From an uncultured Clostridia bacterium (GTDB lineage Bacteria; Bacillota; Clostridia; Oscillospirales; Ruminococcaceae): DNA of 64,000 nucleotides. Shown here one piece after another: positions 8,069 to 18,800 of this stretch. Location of the stretch: the NCBI GenBank assembly GCA_944386285.1, contig CALXAM010000043.1, forward strand, positions 58,589 through 122,588, read 5' to 3'. Position 1 is the first letter of the stretch. Every line of letters begins with the position of its first letter. The position numbers were made by a program, and so were the translations under genes. Under the pieces are notes generated by a model. That model searched no databases. It saw only the letters and a list, made by a program, of their open reading frames with translations, and was not told where the DNA came from.

Positions 8069-9139
8069 TCACAGGATAATCAGTTCTTTTTTACTGTGGG
8101 TCAGATCTTCTGCACCAGTTTCTGTAATCAAAATCATATCTTCAATCCGCACGCCGAATTCTCCCGGAAGATAAATGCCCGGTTCCACTGTCATGATAAC
8201 ACCCGGCTTGATTATATCTGTGCAGCTCGGCGAAAAACGCGGTTCTTCATGAATAAACAAGCCAAGCGAGTGACCAAGTCCATGACCGAATTTTCCGGCA
8301 TATCCATTTTCGTTGATGTAATCACGTGCGATCTTATCAATCTCGCAATACGTCTTACCCGGTGCTGCCGCCTCTGCTGCCATCAAATGCGCTTTTAATA
8401 CGGTATCATATACATGGCGCTGTTTGTCAGTAACAAAACCCACTGCAACCGTACGTGTCATATCACTGCAATAACCGTCATAAGCGGCGCCGAAATCCAT
8501 TGTAATAAAATCGCCGGCTTCCACTTTTTTATCGGTCGGCACACCGTGCGGCATCGAGCTGTTGACGCCCGAAACAGCAATCGTTTCAAACGCCAGTCCC
8601 GAAGCACCCTGTTTTCTCATGTGATATTCCATCTCAAGCGCAATGTCACGTTCGCTCACACCCGGTTTGATAAACGAAAGAATATGCGAAAACGTGTCGT
8701 CTGTGATGGCCTGTGCCCGTTTGATCGCCTCAACTTCCTCCGGCGATTTAAACGAACGCAGCAGATTCACTTCATTGCTCAACCGATCATCAGCAAGCAG
8801 CGTAAGCGACGGCATTTTTTCAGCATAACGGTGATAATCTGAAATGGTCATCGTCTCTGTTTCCACAGCGATACGGCTTGCCTTTTCCTCCGCAAAGAAA
8901 GCTGACATTTGATCACACAAATTTTCCTGAAGCAGTACCGGAAAATCCGTGATTACTTTCTGTGCTTTTTCGATATAGCGTGAATCAATGATGAACTGCG
9001 CATGTTCACGTGTGAACAGCAATGTGCCTGCCGAAGATTTCATCCCGGTCAGATACCGACGGTTTAAATCGGAAGTAATCATTGCACCGTCTACATCATC
9101 GGGCAGACGGCCCATCAGTTTTTTTAATGCTTCTGTCAT
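8069..9139 (-). CDS. Xaa-Pro aminopeptidase, M24 family
   Basis: A 356-residue metallopeptidase with a creatinase-like N-terminal domain (about 1-125) and a pita-bread catalytic domain (about 130-356). Metal ligands are visible: the Asp pair in TMDFGAAYDGYCSDMTRT, His in GHGLGHSLGLFIHE, and two Glu in VEPGIYLPGEFGVRIED. It removes N-terminal residues preceding proline in cytosolic peptides. The start is ATG 9139, overlapping the yqeG stop by four bases (ATGA), so translation is probably coupled. The neighbour efp also serves proline-rich proteins. Confidence 0.92.
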   Translation of the reverse strand: MTEALKKLMGRLPDDVDGAMITSDLNRRYLTGMKSSAGTLLFTREHAQFIIDSRYIEKAQKVITDFPVLLQENLCDQMSAFFAEEKASRIAVETETMTISDYHRYAEKMPSLTLLADDRLSNEVNLLRSFKSPEEVEAIKRAQAITDDTFSHILSFIKPGVSERDIALEMEYHMRKQGASGLAFETIAVSGVNSSMPHGVPTDKKVEAGDFITMDFGAAYDGYCSDMTRTVAVGFVTDKQRHVYDTVLKAHLMAAEAAAPGKTYCEIDKIARDYINENGYAGKFGHGLGHSLGLFIHEEPRFSPSCTDIIKPGVIMTVEPGIYLPGEFGVRIEDMILITETGAEDLTHSKKELIIL

Positions 9140-9675
9140 TTTTGCTTCATCTCCCATTTGGATTGACACGGTTTTAAAGGTGCACGTTTTCTATAATACG
9201 CGCGAATATGAATTGTTTCAAGTGTACGCCGCAGTTTAAATGTCACACCTGTTTCCTCAAGCATCGGACAAACCAAAACCGTGAACATTCCTTTTAAATT
9301 TCCGCCTACAATATCTGTATAAATCTGATCGCCGACGACACCAATTTCCTGAACCGGAAGTTTTAATACTTTTTGCGCCTTGGTAAATCCAACAGTCAGC
9401 GGCTTATATCCGGGCGCTACAAAATCAAGTCCCAGATTTTTTGCAAACGGTGCAACACGTTCCGGATAATTATTTGAAACGATAATCAGCCGTATATCGT
9501 TTTCCTGCATAGACGAAATCCACGCCTGCACATCTGCACGCAGCATCTGACTGTTATGCAATGTCAGTGTGTTGTCCACATCGAGGATCAATCCTTTTAA
9601 ACCGTTTGCATGCAAAAAAGCAAGATCAATACGTGTAACATCTTTTAAAATGACGTTCGGTTGGAAAACAGACAT
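9136..9675 (-). CDS. yqeG: YqeG-family HAD-IIIA phosphatase
   Basis: A 179-residue HAD-superfamily protein. Motif I is ILDVDNTLTLHN (nucleophile and acid Asp), motif II the Ser of IIVSNN, and motif IV GDQIYTDIVGGN. The family is close to mitochondrial GEP4, a phosphatidylglycerophosphate phosphatase, but the bacterial substrate is not settled here. The start has GGAGGATGTT before ATG. It overlaps the M24 peptidase start by four bases. Confidence 0.9.
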   Translation of the reverse strand: MSVFQPNVILKDVTRIDLAFLHANGLKGLILDVDNTLTLHNSQMLRADVQAWISSMQENDIRLIIVSNNYPERVAPFAKNLGLDFVAPGYKPLTVGFTKAQKVLKLPVQEIGVVGDQIYTDIVGGNLKGMFTVLVCPMLEETGVTFKLRRTLETIHIRAYYRKRAPLKPCQSKWEMKQK

Positions 9676-9695
9676 AACATCCTCCCCGGAATAAA

Positions 9696-9723
9696 CGAAA
9701 AAGCGAGCCTACGCCCGCTTTCT
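9696..9723 (-). terminator. Terminator after rpsU
   Basis: Minus-strand AAAGCGGGC and GCTCGCTTT arms with a short loop run into TTTTTC. It lies 15 bases after the S21 stop. Confidence 0.8.
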
Positions 9724-9738
9724 CTTTCCTACAAACAC

Positions 9739-9915
9739 TTATCTATATTTGCGTTTCCGTGCAGCCTCAGACTTCTTTTTCCGTCTTACAGAAGGCTTTT
9801 CATAGTGTTCTCTTTTGCGAACCTCAGCCAACACACCGGACTTAGCACAAGATCTTTTAAATCTTCTGAGTGCGCTGTCGAGAGACTCATTTTCTTTTAC
9901 ACGAACTTCTGACAC
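9739..9915 (-). CDS. rpsU: 30S ribosomal protein S21
   Basis: A 58-residue basic protein starting [20 protein letters not shown] and ending in the usual [15 protein letters not shown] tail. S21 sits on the 30S platform near the anti-Shine-Dalgarno sequence. The start is GTG 9915, nine or so bases after AAAGGGAGGG, and gives the normal family length; a longer frame to 9936 would add seven non-homologous residues. It has its own consensus promoter and terminator. Confidence 0.96.
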   Translation of the reverse strand: MSEVRVKENESLDSALRRFKRSCAKSGVLAEVRKREHYEKPSVRRKKKSEAARKRKYR

Positions 9916-9973
9916 TTTATTCCCTCCCTTTGCCACATAGGCAGAGGTTTACAATCTATATTGCAACGAATTT

Positions 9974-10003
9974 ATTATATCAAATTCGCACTACGATTGT
10001 CAA
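9974..10003 (-). promoter_or_regulatory. Consensus sigma-A promoter of rpsU
   Basis: The minus-strand reading gives perfect TTGACA and TATAAT boxes with an 18-base spacer, about 60 bases upstream of the S21 start codon. It is among the strongest promoters in the window, fitting a ribosomal protein gene. Confidence 0.93.
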
Positions 10004-10032
10004 GCTTTTTCCAAAAAGTACGAAAGCGAAAT

Positions 10033-12438
10033 TTAACGTACGACAAAATTCACCAGTTTTCCCGGAACAACAATCTCTTTTACGATCTGTTTTCCTTCCA
10101 TTGCCTGCTTCATTTTGTCATTTTCTTTTGCAAGCAGAGCCATTTCCTCTTTGGAAGCATTGGCGTCGATCTCTGCTTTTGCTTTGATCTTGCCGTTCAC
10201 CTGCAAAACGATCTCTACAGTTGCCGCTTTACATTTTGCTTCATCATAGGAAGGCCAAGACTGTTCGTTGAGCATTCCGCCAAAACCAAGCTGCTCATAA
10301 AGCTCTTCGGTGATGTGCGGTGCAAACGGATTCAAAAGGATGAGCAATGTACGGTAATCCGCTTTTGTAAGACTACCCGCATCCTGAATATCGTTTAACA
10401 GCGCCATCATTGCAGCAATCGCCGTGTTGAATTTGAGGTTTTCGATATCCTCGCTGACTTTTTTGATCGTCTTATGGATCGAAGATTCAAGTTTCTGTGA
10501 ATAGGTATCGCCTTCACAAACAATATCCTGCAAGTTCCAAACACGATCGAGGAAACGTTTGCATCCACGCAGACTGGTATCTTTCCACGGTGCAGCTTTT
10601 TCAAAGTCACCGATAAACATCTCATACAACCGCATGGTATCTGCGCCGTACTCGTTGACAACATCATCCGGATTGACGACATTGCCGCGGGATTTACTCA
10701 TTTTCTCGCCGTTTTCACCGAGAATCATGCCATGACTTGTCCGTTTTGCATACGGCTCTTTGCAGCTGACGACACCGATATCATACAAGAATTTATGCCA
10801 GAAACGAGAATAGAGCAAGTGAAGTGTGGTATGCTCCATACCGCCGTTATACCAGTCAACCGGCATCCAGTAGTCGAGTGCTTCTTTTGCAGCAAGTGCC
10901 GAGACATTATTCGGATCACAGTAGCGCAGGAAGTACCAGGAGGAACCAGCCCATTGCGGCATCGTATCGGTTTCACGTTTTGCCGGACCGCCGCAGCACG
11001 GACAAGTGGTGTTAACAAAACTATCAAGCTTCGAAAGCGGCGACTGACCATCGTCTGTCGGCTCAAATGACTCGAGTTCCGGCAGCATCAACGGCAGCTC
11101 TTCCTCCGGAATCGGAACAAATCCGCATTTTTCACAATGTACAATCGGAATCGGCTCGCCCCAGTAACGCTGACGGGAGAAGACCCAGTCACGCAGTTTG
11201 AAGTTCACTTTCGGATGACCGATACCGTTTTCCTCGAGCCATGCGATAATTTTTTTCTTAGCTTCCTCAACGCTTAAACCGTTTAACATACCGGAGTTGA
11301 CCATCACACCGGTTGCACAATCAGTGAACGCTTCTTTTTCAATATCACCGCCTGCAACAACTTCGATGATCGGCAGATTAAACGCTTTCGCAAAGTCATA
11401 GTCGCTGGTATCGTGTGCCGGAACCGCCATAATCGCACCGGTACCGTAGCTCATCAGGACATAGTCGGAAATGAAGATCGGAATCTCTTTCTCGTTGACC
11501 GGATTGATTGCACGGATGCCCTGAATCTCAACGCCTGTTTTATCTTTTGCGATCTCACTGCGCTCAAAGTCGGATTTTTTCGCTGCCGCCTCCTGATATG
11601 CAGTGATCTCATCCATATTTTTGATAAGATCTGCTTTTTCGCGGATCATCGGATGCTCCGGCGAAATAACCATATAAGTCGCGCCGAACAGCGTATCCGG
11701 ACGTGTGGTATAAACGGTCAGTGTATCGCCGGCAGTCGTTTTGAAGTTCACTTCTGCACCAGTCGAACGGCCGATCCAGTTTTTCTGCGAAACTTTCACG
11801 CGGTCGATGTAATCGACATCCTCAAGATCATCGATCAAACGCTGCGCATACTCTGTGATTTTTAACATCCACTGGCTTTTCACTTTATGTACAACTTCGC
11901 CGCCGCAGCGTTCGCAGACGCCGTTGACAACTTCCTCATTTGCCAAAACGACTTTACAGGATGTGCACCAGTTCACGTTCATTTCGCTTTTATACGCCAG
12001 ACCATGTTTAAACAGCTGTAAAAAGATCCACTGGGTCCACTTATAATATGCCGGATCAGTTGTGTTGATCTCACGGCTCCAGTCAAACGATAAACCGAGC
12101 GACTGAATCTGTTGTTTAAACCGTGCAACATTCTGCGCGGTGACAATTTCCGGATGAATGTGATTTTTCATCGCATAGTTTTCAGTAGGCAGACCGAACG
12201 CGTCCCATCCCATCGGATACAATACATTATATCCTTCCAGACGGCGTTTTCTTGAAACGATATCGAGTGCCGTATACGGACGCGGATGACCGACATGCAA
12301 GCCTTGTCCCGACGGATACGGAAATTCTACAAGCGCATAGTATTTCGGCTTTGTATAATCGTTTTCTGCGCGAAATGTCTGTTTTTCTTCCCAGATTTTC
12401 TGCCATTTTGACTCAATGGCTTTAAAATCATACTTCAT
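10033..12438 (-). CDS. leuS: Leucyl-tRNA synthetase
   Basis: An 801-residue class I aminoacyl-tRNA synthetase of normal length. The HIGH motif appears as HVGH in [16 protein letters not shown] (about residue 50) and the KMSKS motif is in [10 protein letters not shown]. The CP1 editing domain with its T-rich [12 protein letters not shown] motif lies at about 220-420, followed by the zinc-type CEKCG and the anticodon-binding domain. It charges tRNA-Leu and edits non-cognate products. A binding site AAAGGAG precedes the ATG. No T-box leader is visible in the short gap to rsfS. Confidence 0.97.
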   Translation of the reverse strand: MKYDFKAIESKWQKIWEEKQTFRAENDYTKPKYYALVEFPYPSGQGLHVGHPRPYTALDIVSRKRRLEGYNVLYPMGWDAFGLPTENYAMKNHIHPEIVTAQNVARFKQQIQSLGLSFDWSREINTTDPAYYKWTQWIFLQLFKHGLAYKSEMNVNWCTSCKVVLANEEVVNGVCERCGGEVVHKVKSQWMLKITEYAQRLIDDLEDVDYIDRVKVSQKNWIGRSTGAEVNFKTTAGDTLTVYTTRPDTLFGATYMVISPEHPMIREKADLIKNMDEITAYQEAAAKKSDFERSEIAKDKTGVEIQGIRAINPVNEKEIPIFISDYVLMSYGTGAIMAVPAHDTSDYDFAKAFNLPIIEVVAGGDIEKEAFTDCATGVMVNSGMLNGLSVEEAKKKIIAWLEENGIGHPKVNFKLRDWVFSRQRYWGEPIPIVHCEKCGFVPIPEEELPLMLPELESFEPTDDGQSPLSKLDSFVNTTCPCCGGPAKRETDTMPQWAGSSWYFLRYCDPNNVSALAAKEALDYWMPVDWYNGGMEHTTLHLLYSRFWHKFLYDIGVVSCKEPYAKRTSHGMILGENGEKMSKSRGNVVNPDDVVNEYGADTMRLYEMFIGDFEKAAPWKDTSLRGCKRFLDRVWNLQDIVCEGDTYSQKLESSIHKTIKKVSEDIENLKFNTAIAAMMALLNDIQDAGSLTKADYRTLLILLNPFAPHITEELYEQLGFGGMLNEQSWPSYDEAKCKAATVEIVLQVNGKIKAKAEIDANASKEEMALLAKENDKMKQAMEGKQIVKEIVVPGKLVNFVVR

Positions 12439-12473
12439 GTGACCCCATACTCCTTTTACATGACTGCTGTTTC

Positions 12474-12836
12474 TTATTCTTCGATCCCCAAGATCTCTTT
12501 GACATCAAGGCGTGTGCCATCTGACCACAGCTTTTCTAAATTGTAGTAGTTACGCGATGGCTCATGAAAAATGTGAACGATCACATCAATGTAATCGAGA
12601 ATAATCCAATTGGCTGTTTGGTAGCCCTCCACACTTTTTGGCAGACGGCCCTCTTGTTTTAATTGATATTCCACCTCGTCAGCCAGCGCACGGACATGTG
12701 TGGTATTGTCCGCCGATGCGATGACAAAATAATCGCCGAGGATTGTAACATCATGCACACGGATTGCTTCAATCTGATCGGCTTTTTTATTGTCGAGGAT
12801 TTCAATCACCCGTTTGGTCAGTGCTAAAGAATCCAT
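12474..12836 (-). CDS. rsfS: Ribosomal silencing factor RsfS
   Basis: A 120-residue RsfS/Iojap protein with the signature [20 protein letters not shown] and [10 protein letters not shown]. RsfS binds L14 on the 50S subunit and blocks joining with 30S when nutrients are scarce. The start is ATG 12836, preceded by GGAGGAAG; the longer frame reaching 12884 overlaps yqeK without a binding site. The order nadD-yqeK-rsfS is widely conserved in Firmicutes. Confidence 0.95.
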   Translation of the reverse strand: MDSLALTKRVIEILDNKKADQIEAIRVHDVTILGDYFVIASADNTTHVRALADEVEYQLKQEGRLPKSVEGYQTANWIILDYIDVIVHIFHEPSRNYYNLEKLWSDGTRLDVKEILGIEE

Positions 12837-12853
12837 TTGTACTTCCTCCGTTT

Positions 12854-13432
12854 TTATTTGGTTTGCGCCGAAAGCCGTTCGCACAATTCATTATAGCAAT
12901 CGATCGAATCAAACGCAATCGGCAGCCGTTGTTTCACCAGTTTTTTTATCGTAAATTGTACTGCTTCAAGCAAAACGCCATCCAAGTCATAAAACGCGCG
13001 TTCCCGCAGCTCTTTTGCTTCCTTATAGGTTCGATCATAGGAAACGACATCCGCGACATATACGATCTTTTCAAGCAAGCTCATCCCGCGCCGTCCCGTT
13101 GTATGATAACGAATCGCATTCAACACATCAGGGTCCGTAACCGAAAATCGTTTCGGAACGGTCAAAAATGCAGTAATTCCATGATAGACGTTTTGATTTA
13201 AAAGCAAAGAAGTATCATTGATTATACCAGATTCTTTGAGAATTGTAAACTGCTCGTCCGCGGGAATTTCCTTGGCAATATCGTGTAAGAGGCCGGCAGT
13301 CTTTGCCGCAGTAACGTCTGCACCATATGTTTCGGCCAGTTCACCGCTTAACCGCGCCACTGCCAATGTGTGCTCATATCGTTTCTTTGAAAGCGTTTCT
13401 TTTGCCGCTTGTTCAAACTGACAAAGTTCCAT
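12854..13432 (-). CDS. yqeK: HD-domain diadenosine tetraphosphatase YqeK
   Basis: A 192-residue HD-superfamily hydrolase with histidines and the HD pair in AAKTAGLLHDIAKE plus later metal ligands in AIRYHTTGR. YqeK family members cleave Ap4A symmetrically to two ADP, with an iron centre. The start is ATG 13432 after AAGGAGGCGG, which sits just beyond the nadD stop. The nadD-yqeK-rsfS order supports the call. Confidence 0.94.
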   Translation of the reverse strand: MELCQFEQAAKETLSKKRYEHTLAVARLSGELAETYGADVTAAKTAGLLHDIAKEIPADEQFTILKESGIINDTSLLLNQNVYHGITAFLTVPKRFSVTDPDVLNAIRYHTTGRRGMSLLEKIVYVADVVSYDRTYKEAKELRERAFYDLDGVLLEAVQFTIKKLVKQRLPIAFDSIDCYNELCERLSAQTK

Positions 13433-13445
13433 ATTGTCCGCCTCC

Positions 13446-14045
13446 TTATTCATAAAGATGATGTTCCTTGATATAGGAAAGTACCGCCGGCGGCACATAG
13501 GCGGCAGTACCGGTTTCCTTTAAATTTCGCCGCACCTCTGTAGATGACACTGGGATTTCCTTCACAGGCAGAATGAGAATACGTTTGGCATAGCGCAAAA
13601 GCGATTCCCGACTGCTGCAAAGAGCCGTGTATTCTCCCGCTTCTCTCGCACCGGCAACGAGTGTTGCGAGCGTCAAAATTTCCTCAAAGCAATACCACTT
13701 ATCAAATGACGCAAGCATGTCCGAACCAACCAGCAAAAAAAGTTCTGCCTGCGGAAACTGTGCATGAATCTCACGCAGGGTTTCCACAGTATAGCTTTTC
13801 CCCTGCCGTTTCTGTTCGATATCGCTCACGATCACGTTTTTCTGGTCTTTGAATGCAAGCGAAAGCATCGCCATGCGATCTTCGCTGGACGCGAGTTCTT
13901 TCGCCTGTTTATGCGGCGGAACATTTGCAGGAATCACAATCATCCGGTCAAGTGAAAGCGCCTCCATACATTGTCGGCACAAGCTCACATGCCCGTCATG
14001 TACCGGATTAAATGTTCCGCCGTAAATGCCGATTTTTTGGCTCAT
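13446..14045 (-). CDS. nadD: Nicotinate-nucleotide adenylyltransferase
   Basis: A 199-residue nucleotidyltransferase with the phosphate-binding GGTFNPVHDGHV motif (HxGH) at the start and the second-site SSTEVRR motif near residue 165. NadD adenylates nicotinate mononucleotide to deamido-NAD in NAD synthesis. Its ATG overlaps the yhbY stop by four bases, so it is translationally coupled in the rdgB-yhbY-nadD-yqeK-rsfS run. Confidence 0.96.
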   Translation of the reverse strand: MSQKIGIYGGTFNPVHDGHVSLCRQCMEALSLDRMIVIPANVPPHKQAKELASSEDRMAMLSLAFKDQKNVIVSDIEQKRQGKSYTVETLREIHAQFPQAELFLLVGSDMLASFDKWYCFEEILTLATLVAGAREAGEYTALCSSRESLLRYAKRILILPVKEIPVSSTEVRRNLKETGTAAYVPPAVLSYIKEHHLYE

Positions 14046-14335
14046 GCGTCCAGATCATAGATCGGTTCTTTTTTATTCTGCTTATACAGTACAAATTTGG
14101 AACCGATGACCTGTACGATATCGCATTCTGCTGCCTCAGCGAGCTCCTGCGCCGCCTCTCTTGCAGTCAGCAGACTGTTTTCCAGCACTTTTCCCTTGAC
14201 GAGCTCTCTAGACGGGAACGCGTCGTTTAATTGCTTTAGTACGGTCGGCGTAATGCCGTTTTTGCCGATAATCAAAATCACTTCAATCGAATTGGCATAT
14301 TTCCGCAGCGTTGCACGCTGTTTTGTCGTAATCAT
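14042..14335 (-). CDS. yhbY: CRM-domain RNA-binding protein YhbY
   Basis: A 97-residue CRM (KH-like) protein starting MITTKQRATLRKYANSIEVI, with the GxxG-type loop IIGKNGITPTV. YhbY binds pre-50S particles and is thought to help ribosome assembly. The start at 14335 overlaps the rdgB stop by four bases and has AAGGAG upstream; the longer frame is only overlap with rdgB. Its own stop overlaps the nadD start, so three genes are chained by ATGA overlaps. Confidence 0.94.
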   Translation of the reverse strand: MITTKQRATLRKYANSIEVILIIGKNGITPTVLKQLNDAFPSRELVKGKVLENSLLTAREAAQELAEAAECDIVQVIGSKFVLYKQNKKEPIYDLDA

Positions 14336-14928
14336 TCCGTTTCTCCTTTTCTCTGCTTTAAAAAAGCATCCATTTTCTTTAGTGCCATCCCGCGATGACT
14401 GATCGCATCTTTTTCTTCCGGCGTACATTCCGCCAGACTTTTTTCTCCCACCATAAAAATCGGATCATATCCAAATCCGTTTTCGCCGCGCGGACCAGTT
14501 CCGATTTTTCCTTCGCAGGTACCATGGAATAAATACACCTCATCCTTTGAAAGAATCAGTGAGATGGCACACTCAAATCGAGCAGTACGCTGTTCATCCG
14601 GCACATCGTGAAGCTCCGCAAGTACCTTTTGATAGCGGCCGACATCGTCAAGCGAGGGACCACCATACCGTGCGGAAAACACGCCCGGCGCACCGCCAAG
14701 TGCATCGACCGAAAGGCCTGAATCGTCCGCTACAGTCGGAAGTCCGCTTAAATCAAATACAGCTTTTGCTTTAATGTATGCATTTCCCTCAAAGGTATCG
14801 GCATTTTCCTCTGCTTCACATACAATCCCTGCATCTCGAAGGGACAGCACAGTGTAGCCATGCGGTTCTAAAATACGGGTAAACTCTTTCACCTTATGCG
14901 CATTATTGGTTGCAACAATCAGTTTCAT
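14332..14928 (-). CDS. rdgB: XTP/dITP diphosphatase (non-canonical purine NTPase)
   Basis: A 198-residue Ham1/RdgB protein. It carries the substrate motif VATNNAHKVKEF, the ADDSGLSVDALGGAPGVFSARY block, and the late FGYDPIF and SHRGMALKK motifs. It hydrolyses XTP, ITP and dITP to monophosphates and so keeps deaminated purines out of nucleic acids. It leads the chained rdgB-yhbY-nadD set. Confidence 0.96.
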   Translation of the reverse strand: MKLIVATNNAHKVKEFTRILEPHGYTVLSLRDAGIVCEAEENADTFEGNAYIKAKAVFDLSGLPTVADDSGLSVDALGGAPGVFSARYGGPSLDDVGRYQKVLAELHDVPDEQRTARFECAISLILSKDEVYLFHGTCEGKIGTGPRGENGFGYDPIFMVGEKSLAECTPEEKDAISHRGMALKKMDAFLKQRKGETE

Positions 14929-14945
14929 CTGCCTGCACCTCTTTC

Positions 14946-15851
14946 TCAGTCAAACAGCGCATTCACAAAATCCTGCGCAACAAACGGCTGCAAATCATCC
15001 AGTTTCTCGCCCACCCCGACAAACTTCACCGGAAGTCCGAGTTCATCTTTGATCGCAATCACGATACCGCCTTTTGCAGTACCGTCGAGTTTCGTTAAAA
15101 CGATACCGGTAATGCCAGCCGTTTCTTTAAACTCGCGCGCCTGGTTCACACCGTTTTGACCGGTCGTCGCATCGATGACAAGCAGCACCTCACGATCACA
15201 GTCACCAGCCTCGCGGTCAATGACACGCGAAATTTTCGCAAGCTCATCCATCAGGTTTTTCTTGTTATGCAATCGTCCTGCCGTATCACAGATAATTAAA
15301 TCCGCGCCGCGTGCCTGTCCGGCCTTAATGGTGTCATACACGACTGCCGCAGGATCAGCACCTTCTGCATGGCGGATCATATCAACGCCTGCACGCTCTG
15401 CCCAGATGCCAAGCTGATCGGCAGCGGCTGCACGGAACGTATCTGCTGCACCGAGAATTACCTTTTTGCCCTGTGCCTTATAGTTAGCCGCCAGTTTACC
15501 GATCGTTGTCGTCTTGCCGACACCGTTTACACCGATCATCAAGATAATGGACGGTTTTGTGTTGATATGCATTTCATCGGAGCCGGACATCATCTCAGAA
15601 ATAATCTCCTTGAGCATATCTTTGATGACTGCCGGATCGGTTTCACCGGTCTTTTTAATCCGGCTGCGCAGCTCATCGCAAATTTTCACGGAAGTCTGCA
15701 CACCGATATCACAGAGAATCAGCGTTTCCTCGAGTTCTTCAAAGAAATCCTCATCAATTTTTGTAAATGAATGAATCACCGTTTCCACCCGGCGAATCAT
15801 TGAATCTTTTGTCTTTTTGAGTCCGTTTTTAATCTTATCAAAAAAACCCAT
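14946..15851 (-). CDS. ftsY: Signal recognition particle receptor FtsY
   Basis: A 301-residue SRP GTPase. The short N-terminal region (1-40) lacks the long acidic domain of enterobacterial FtsY. The NG domain has G1 GVNGVGKTTT at about 107, DTFRAAAADQL, G3 DTAGR and G4 TKLD. FtsY docks ribosome-SRP complexes at the membrane and drives co-translational insertion. AAAGGAGGA precedes the ATG. It follows smc by 13 bases, as in many Firmicutes (rnc-smc-ftsY). Confidence 0.97.
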   Translation of the reverse strand: MGFFDKIKNGLKKTKDSMIRRVETVIHSFTKIDEDFFEELEETLILCDIGVQTSVKICDELRSRIKKTGETDPAVIKDMLKEIISEMMSGSDEMHINTKPSIILMIGVNGVGKTTTIGKLAANYKAQGKKVILGAADTFRAAAADQLGIWAERAGVDMIRHAEGADPAAVVYDTIKAGQARGADLIICDTAGRLHNKKNLMDELAKISRVIDREAGDCDREVLLVIDATTGQNGVNQAREFKETAGITGIVLTKLDGTAKGGIVIAIKDELGLPVKFVGVGEKLDDLQPFVAQDFVNALFD

Positions 15852-15864
15852 ATCGCGTCCTCCT

Positions 15865-18800
15865 TTATTCTGCCGAAAGCAGATTGGTTGTATTGGTATC
15901 GGAAAGCGTCAATGTCAAAAGCTTGGAAACGCCGTCTTCCTGCATCGTTACACCATACAATACATCTGCGGCTTCCATAGTACCGCGGCGGTGCGTGATC
16001 ATAATAAATTGCGTCTGTGCGGAAAGCGTCTTTAAATATGCAGCATATTTATCAACATTCACATCATCAAGCGCTGCCTCAATCTCATCAAGAATACAAA
16101 ACGGCGCCGGATGAACCCGCATAATTGCAAAATAAATCGCGATTGCCACGAACGCCTGCTCACCGCCGGAAAGAAGGGTGAGATTCTTAATCACTTTTCC
16201 CGGAGGCTCCACATGAATCTCAATGCCGGTTTCCAGTACATCGGACGGGTCCGTCATCGTAAGCTCCGCGCGTCCGCCGCCGAACAAATCCACAAAGATC
16301 TGTTTGAAATGGCGGTTAATTTGCTCGAAGTTTTCTGTAAACACCGTTTTCATCTGCTGCGTCAGTTCATCAATTAACTTCAGCAGCTCGCGTTTCGCCT
16401 GCTCCGCATCGGAAACCTGGTGCGTCAAGAACGTATAACGCTCATTCACTTCACGGTATTCTTCAATGGCATCGACATTGACACTGCCGAGTGCACGAAT
16501 TTTATTCCGTACGGTAGAAAGCTGCATATTCGCTTTCGGCAGATCTTCAATCGGCTTTGCAAGTTTTGACGCCTCCACACGGGTCAATTCATATTCCGTC
16601 CAAAGCTTTTCAATCAGCTCATCAAACGTCTTTTGAATCTGCGCTTTCCGCTCTTCGAGCCGTACCGATTCACTCATATACTGTTCACGGATCTGCTGAA
16701 GTTTCCGCTCTTCCTCACGCAGCGCCGTTGTTTTCTTTTCTGCTTCCTGTCGCTTGACTGAAAACGCTGCGATTTCTCTGTCGACTTCGCCAAAACGCGT
16801 TTGAAGCTGTTCGCATCGCGCTCGCTTCTGCGCAATTTTTATACGAATTTCTTCATTCTCATGTTTAAACTGCGCACATAATGCGTGCAGACGTTCTTTT
16901 TGATCCGCACCCATTTCCGCCGTGCGTTTAATCATATCGATTTCCTGGCAAAGAAGTGCATATTCTTTCATCGCCTCGTTATACGCATCACGGATGCGTC
17001 CAGTGTCCTGCTCTGTTTCCTGCTGATCGTTTTCCGTTTTCAGGATTTCTTCTTTCAAGGACGAAAGAACCTGTTCGATTTGTTCAATTTGTTTCTCCGC
17101 TGCTGCTTCTCGATTTGAAAGCATTTCAATCGTCTGTTCAAACGATTTCGCACGCTCCGCGCGCATCTGCTCGTCATCACGTTCATGAGAAATCTGCTCC
17201 CGTGCCTGTGCAATCAACGCCGAAAGCCGTTCTTTTTCACTCTGTGCACGGATACTGTCCTCACTCATCGTACGGCTTTGTGCCTCAGAGGCTAAAATCT
17301 CTGCCGAAAGCTTTTTTACTTCCTGCTCTACTGCCGAAAACGATTCGGAAAGCGTTTGCTTTTTCTCCGTCAGCGTTTCAATCGACACCTGCAGCTCTGA
17401 AATCTCATTTCTTCGGCTTAAAAGGCCTGTGCTCTTATTTTTCGAACCACCCGTCATGGAACCGCCGGCATTGACTACCTGACCGTCAAGTGTCACCACA
17501 CGGAATTTATACTGATTTGCTTTCGCAATCGAAACAGCGGCGTCTAAGTCCTCCGCCACAACAACACGGCCAAGCAAAGAATCAATGATCCCCTGGTACT
17601 TCGGCGCAAACGATACCAGCGTACACGCAAGACCTACAAATCCATCAAACCGTTCAAAGCCACGGCAATCAAGCCGGTTTCCCTTAACTGCGGAAAGCGG
17701 CAAAAACGTTGCACGGCCAAGCTTCTCCGCCTGTAAAAGCCGAATAGCCGCTTTTGCATTTTGTTCATTTTCAGTAATGATATGCTGAAGTGAACCGGAA
17801 AGCGCTGTTTCAATCGCTGTTGCATACTGATCTTTTACGGTAATACAGCTTGAAACAGTACCGTGAATTCCCGAAAGCACACCGCGCTGTCCGCGCTTTA
17901 ACACCTCTTTTACACTGTACGCATACCCGTCAAGGCTTTGCTCCATTGCTTCAAGCAGCTTCTTTTTCTGAGAAGCTTCCGTGAGTTTTCGCTCCACCAA
18001 ACGAATTTCTTCATTCAATGCGCTGCACTTTTTCTCCCGGCTTTCTTTTTTGATGGAAAGACCCGCTCTTGCGTTTTTCTCTCGCTCCATTTGTTCAGAT
18101 ACCGATTGAATCAGCCCATCCGCCTGAAGAATAGACTGCTCATAAAGCGCCAGCTGTTCTTTTTGATGCGCAATCATCTGCGCCCGACGCTGCGCGTCTG
18201 CATTTAACTGTGCAAGGGATTCGCTTGCCGCCTGTTTTGCCAGCTGTGCCGACGACTGATCGAGTGTTGCCGTATGCAATTTTTCTCGCTCAGCCTGTTC
18301 TTTTTTCGAAAGTTCTGCACGATGCTCGAAAATTGCCGTACGTTTTTCTTCACTGTCAGTCTGTTCTTTCAGCAAGGATTGCGCTTTATCCTTTATTTTC
18401 TGCGCCTCATCCTGCTTTTCCTGCACCCGCTGTGCGGCTTCCTGTACCGTCTGATCCGTCTGCAAAATTTCAAGTTCTGTACGGCTTGCTTGCTCTTCAT
18501 TATGACGAATGTCATTTTCAAGCACTGCACACTCAGACTCCGCTGCGGATACCTCTGCCTGCATTCTCGTTTTTTCCTGACGCAATGCATCTGCCTGAAC
18601 CATACAATTTTGCATTTCTTCAAATGCGGCTGCAGACTGCGTCTCATTCTCTTTTAAAAGCGCATCTGTTTCTGTCAGACGCTGATTGCTTACCAAAAGT
18701 TTATCACTCTGATCTTTTAAGGCACGATTGGACGATTCGATCGTATCCGTCCAGATCGAAACTTCCAGTTCCTTTTTCTCAGCAGAAAGCGTCAAAAACG

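Noticed and set aside
12439..12473. T-box leader for leuS
   Set aside because: The gap to rsfS is only 35 bases and holds no specifier or T-box motif.
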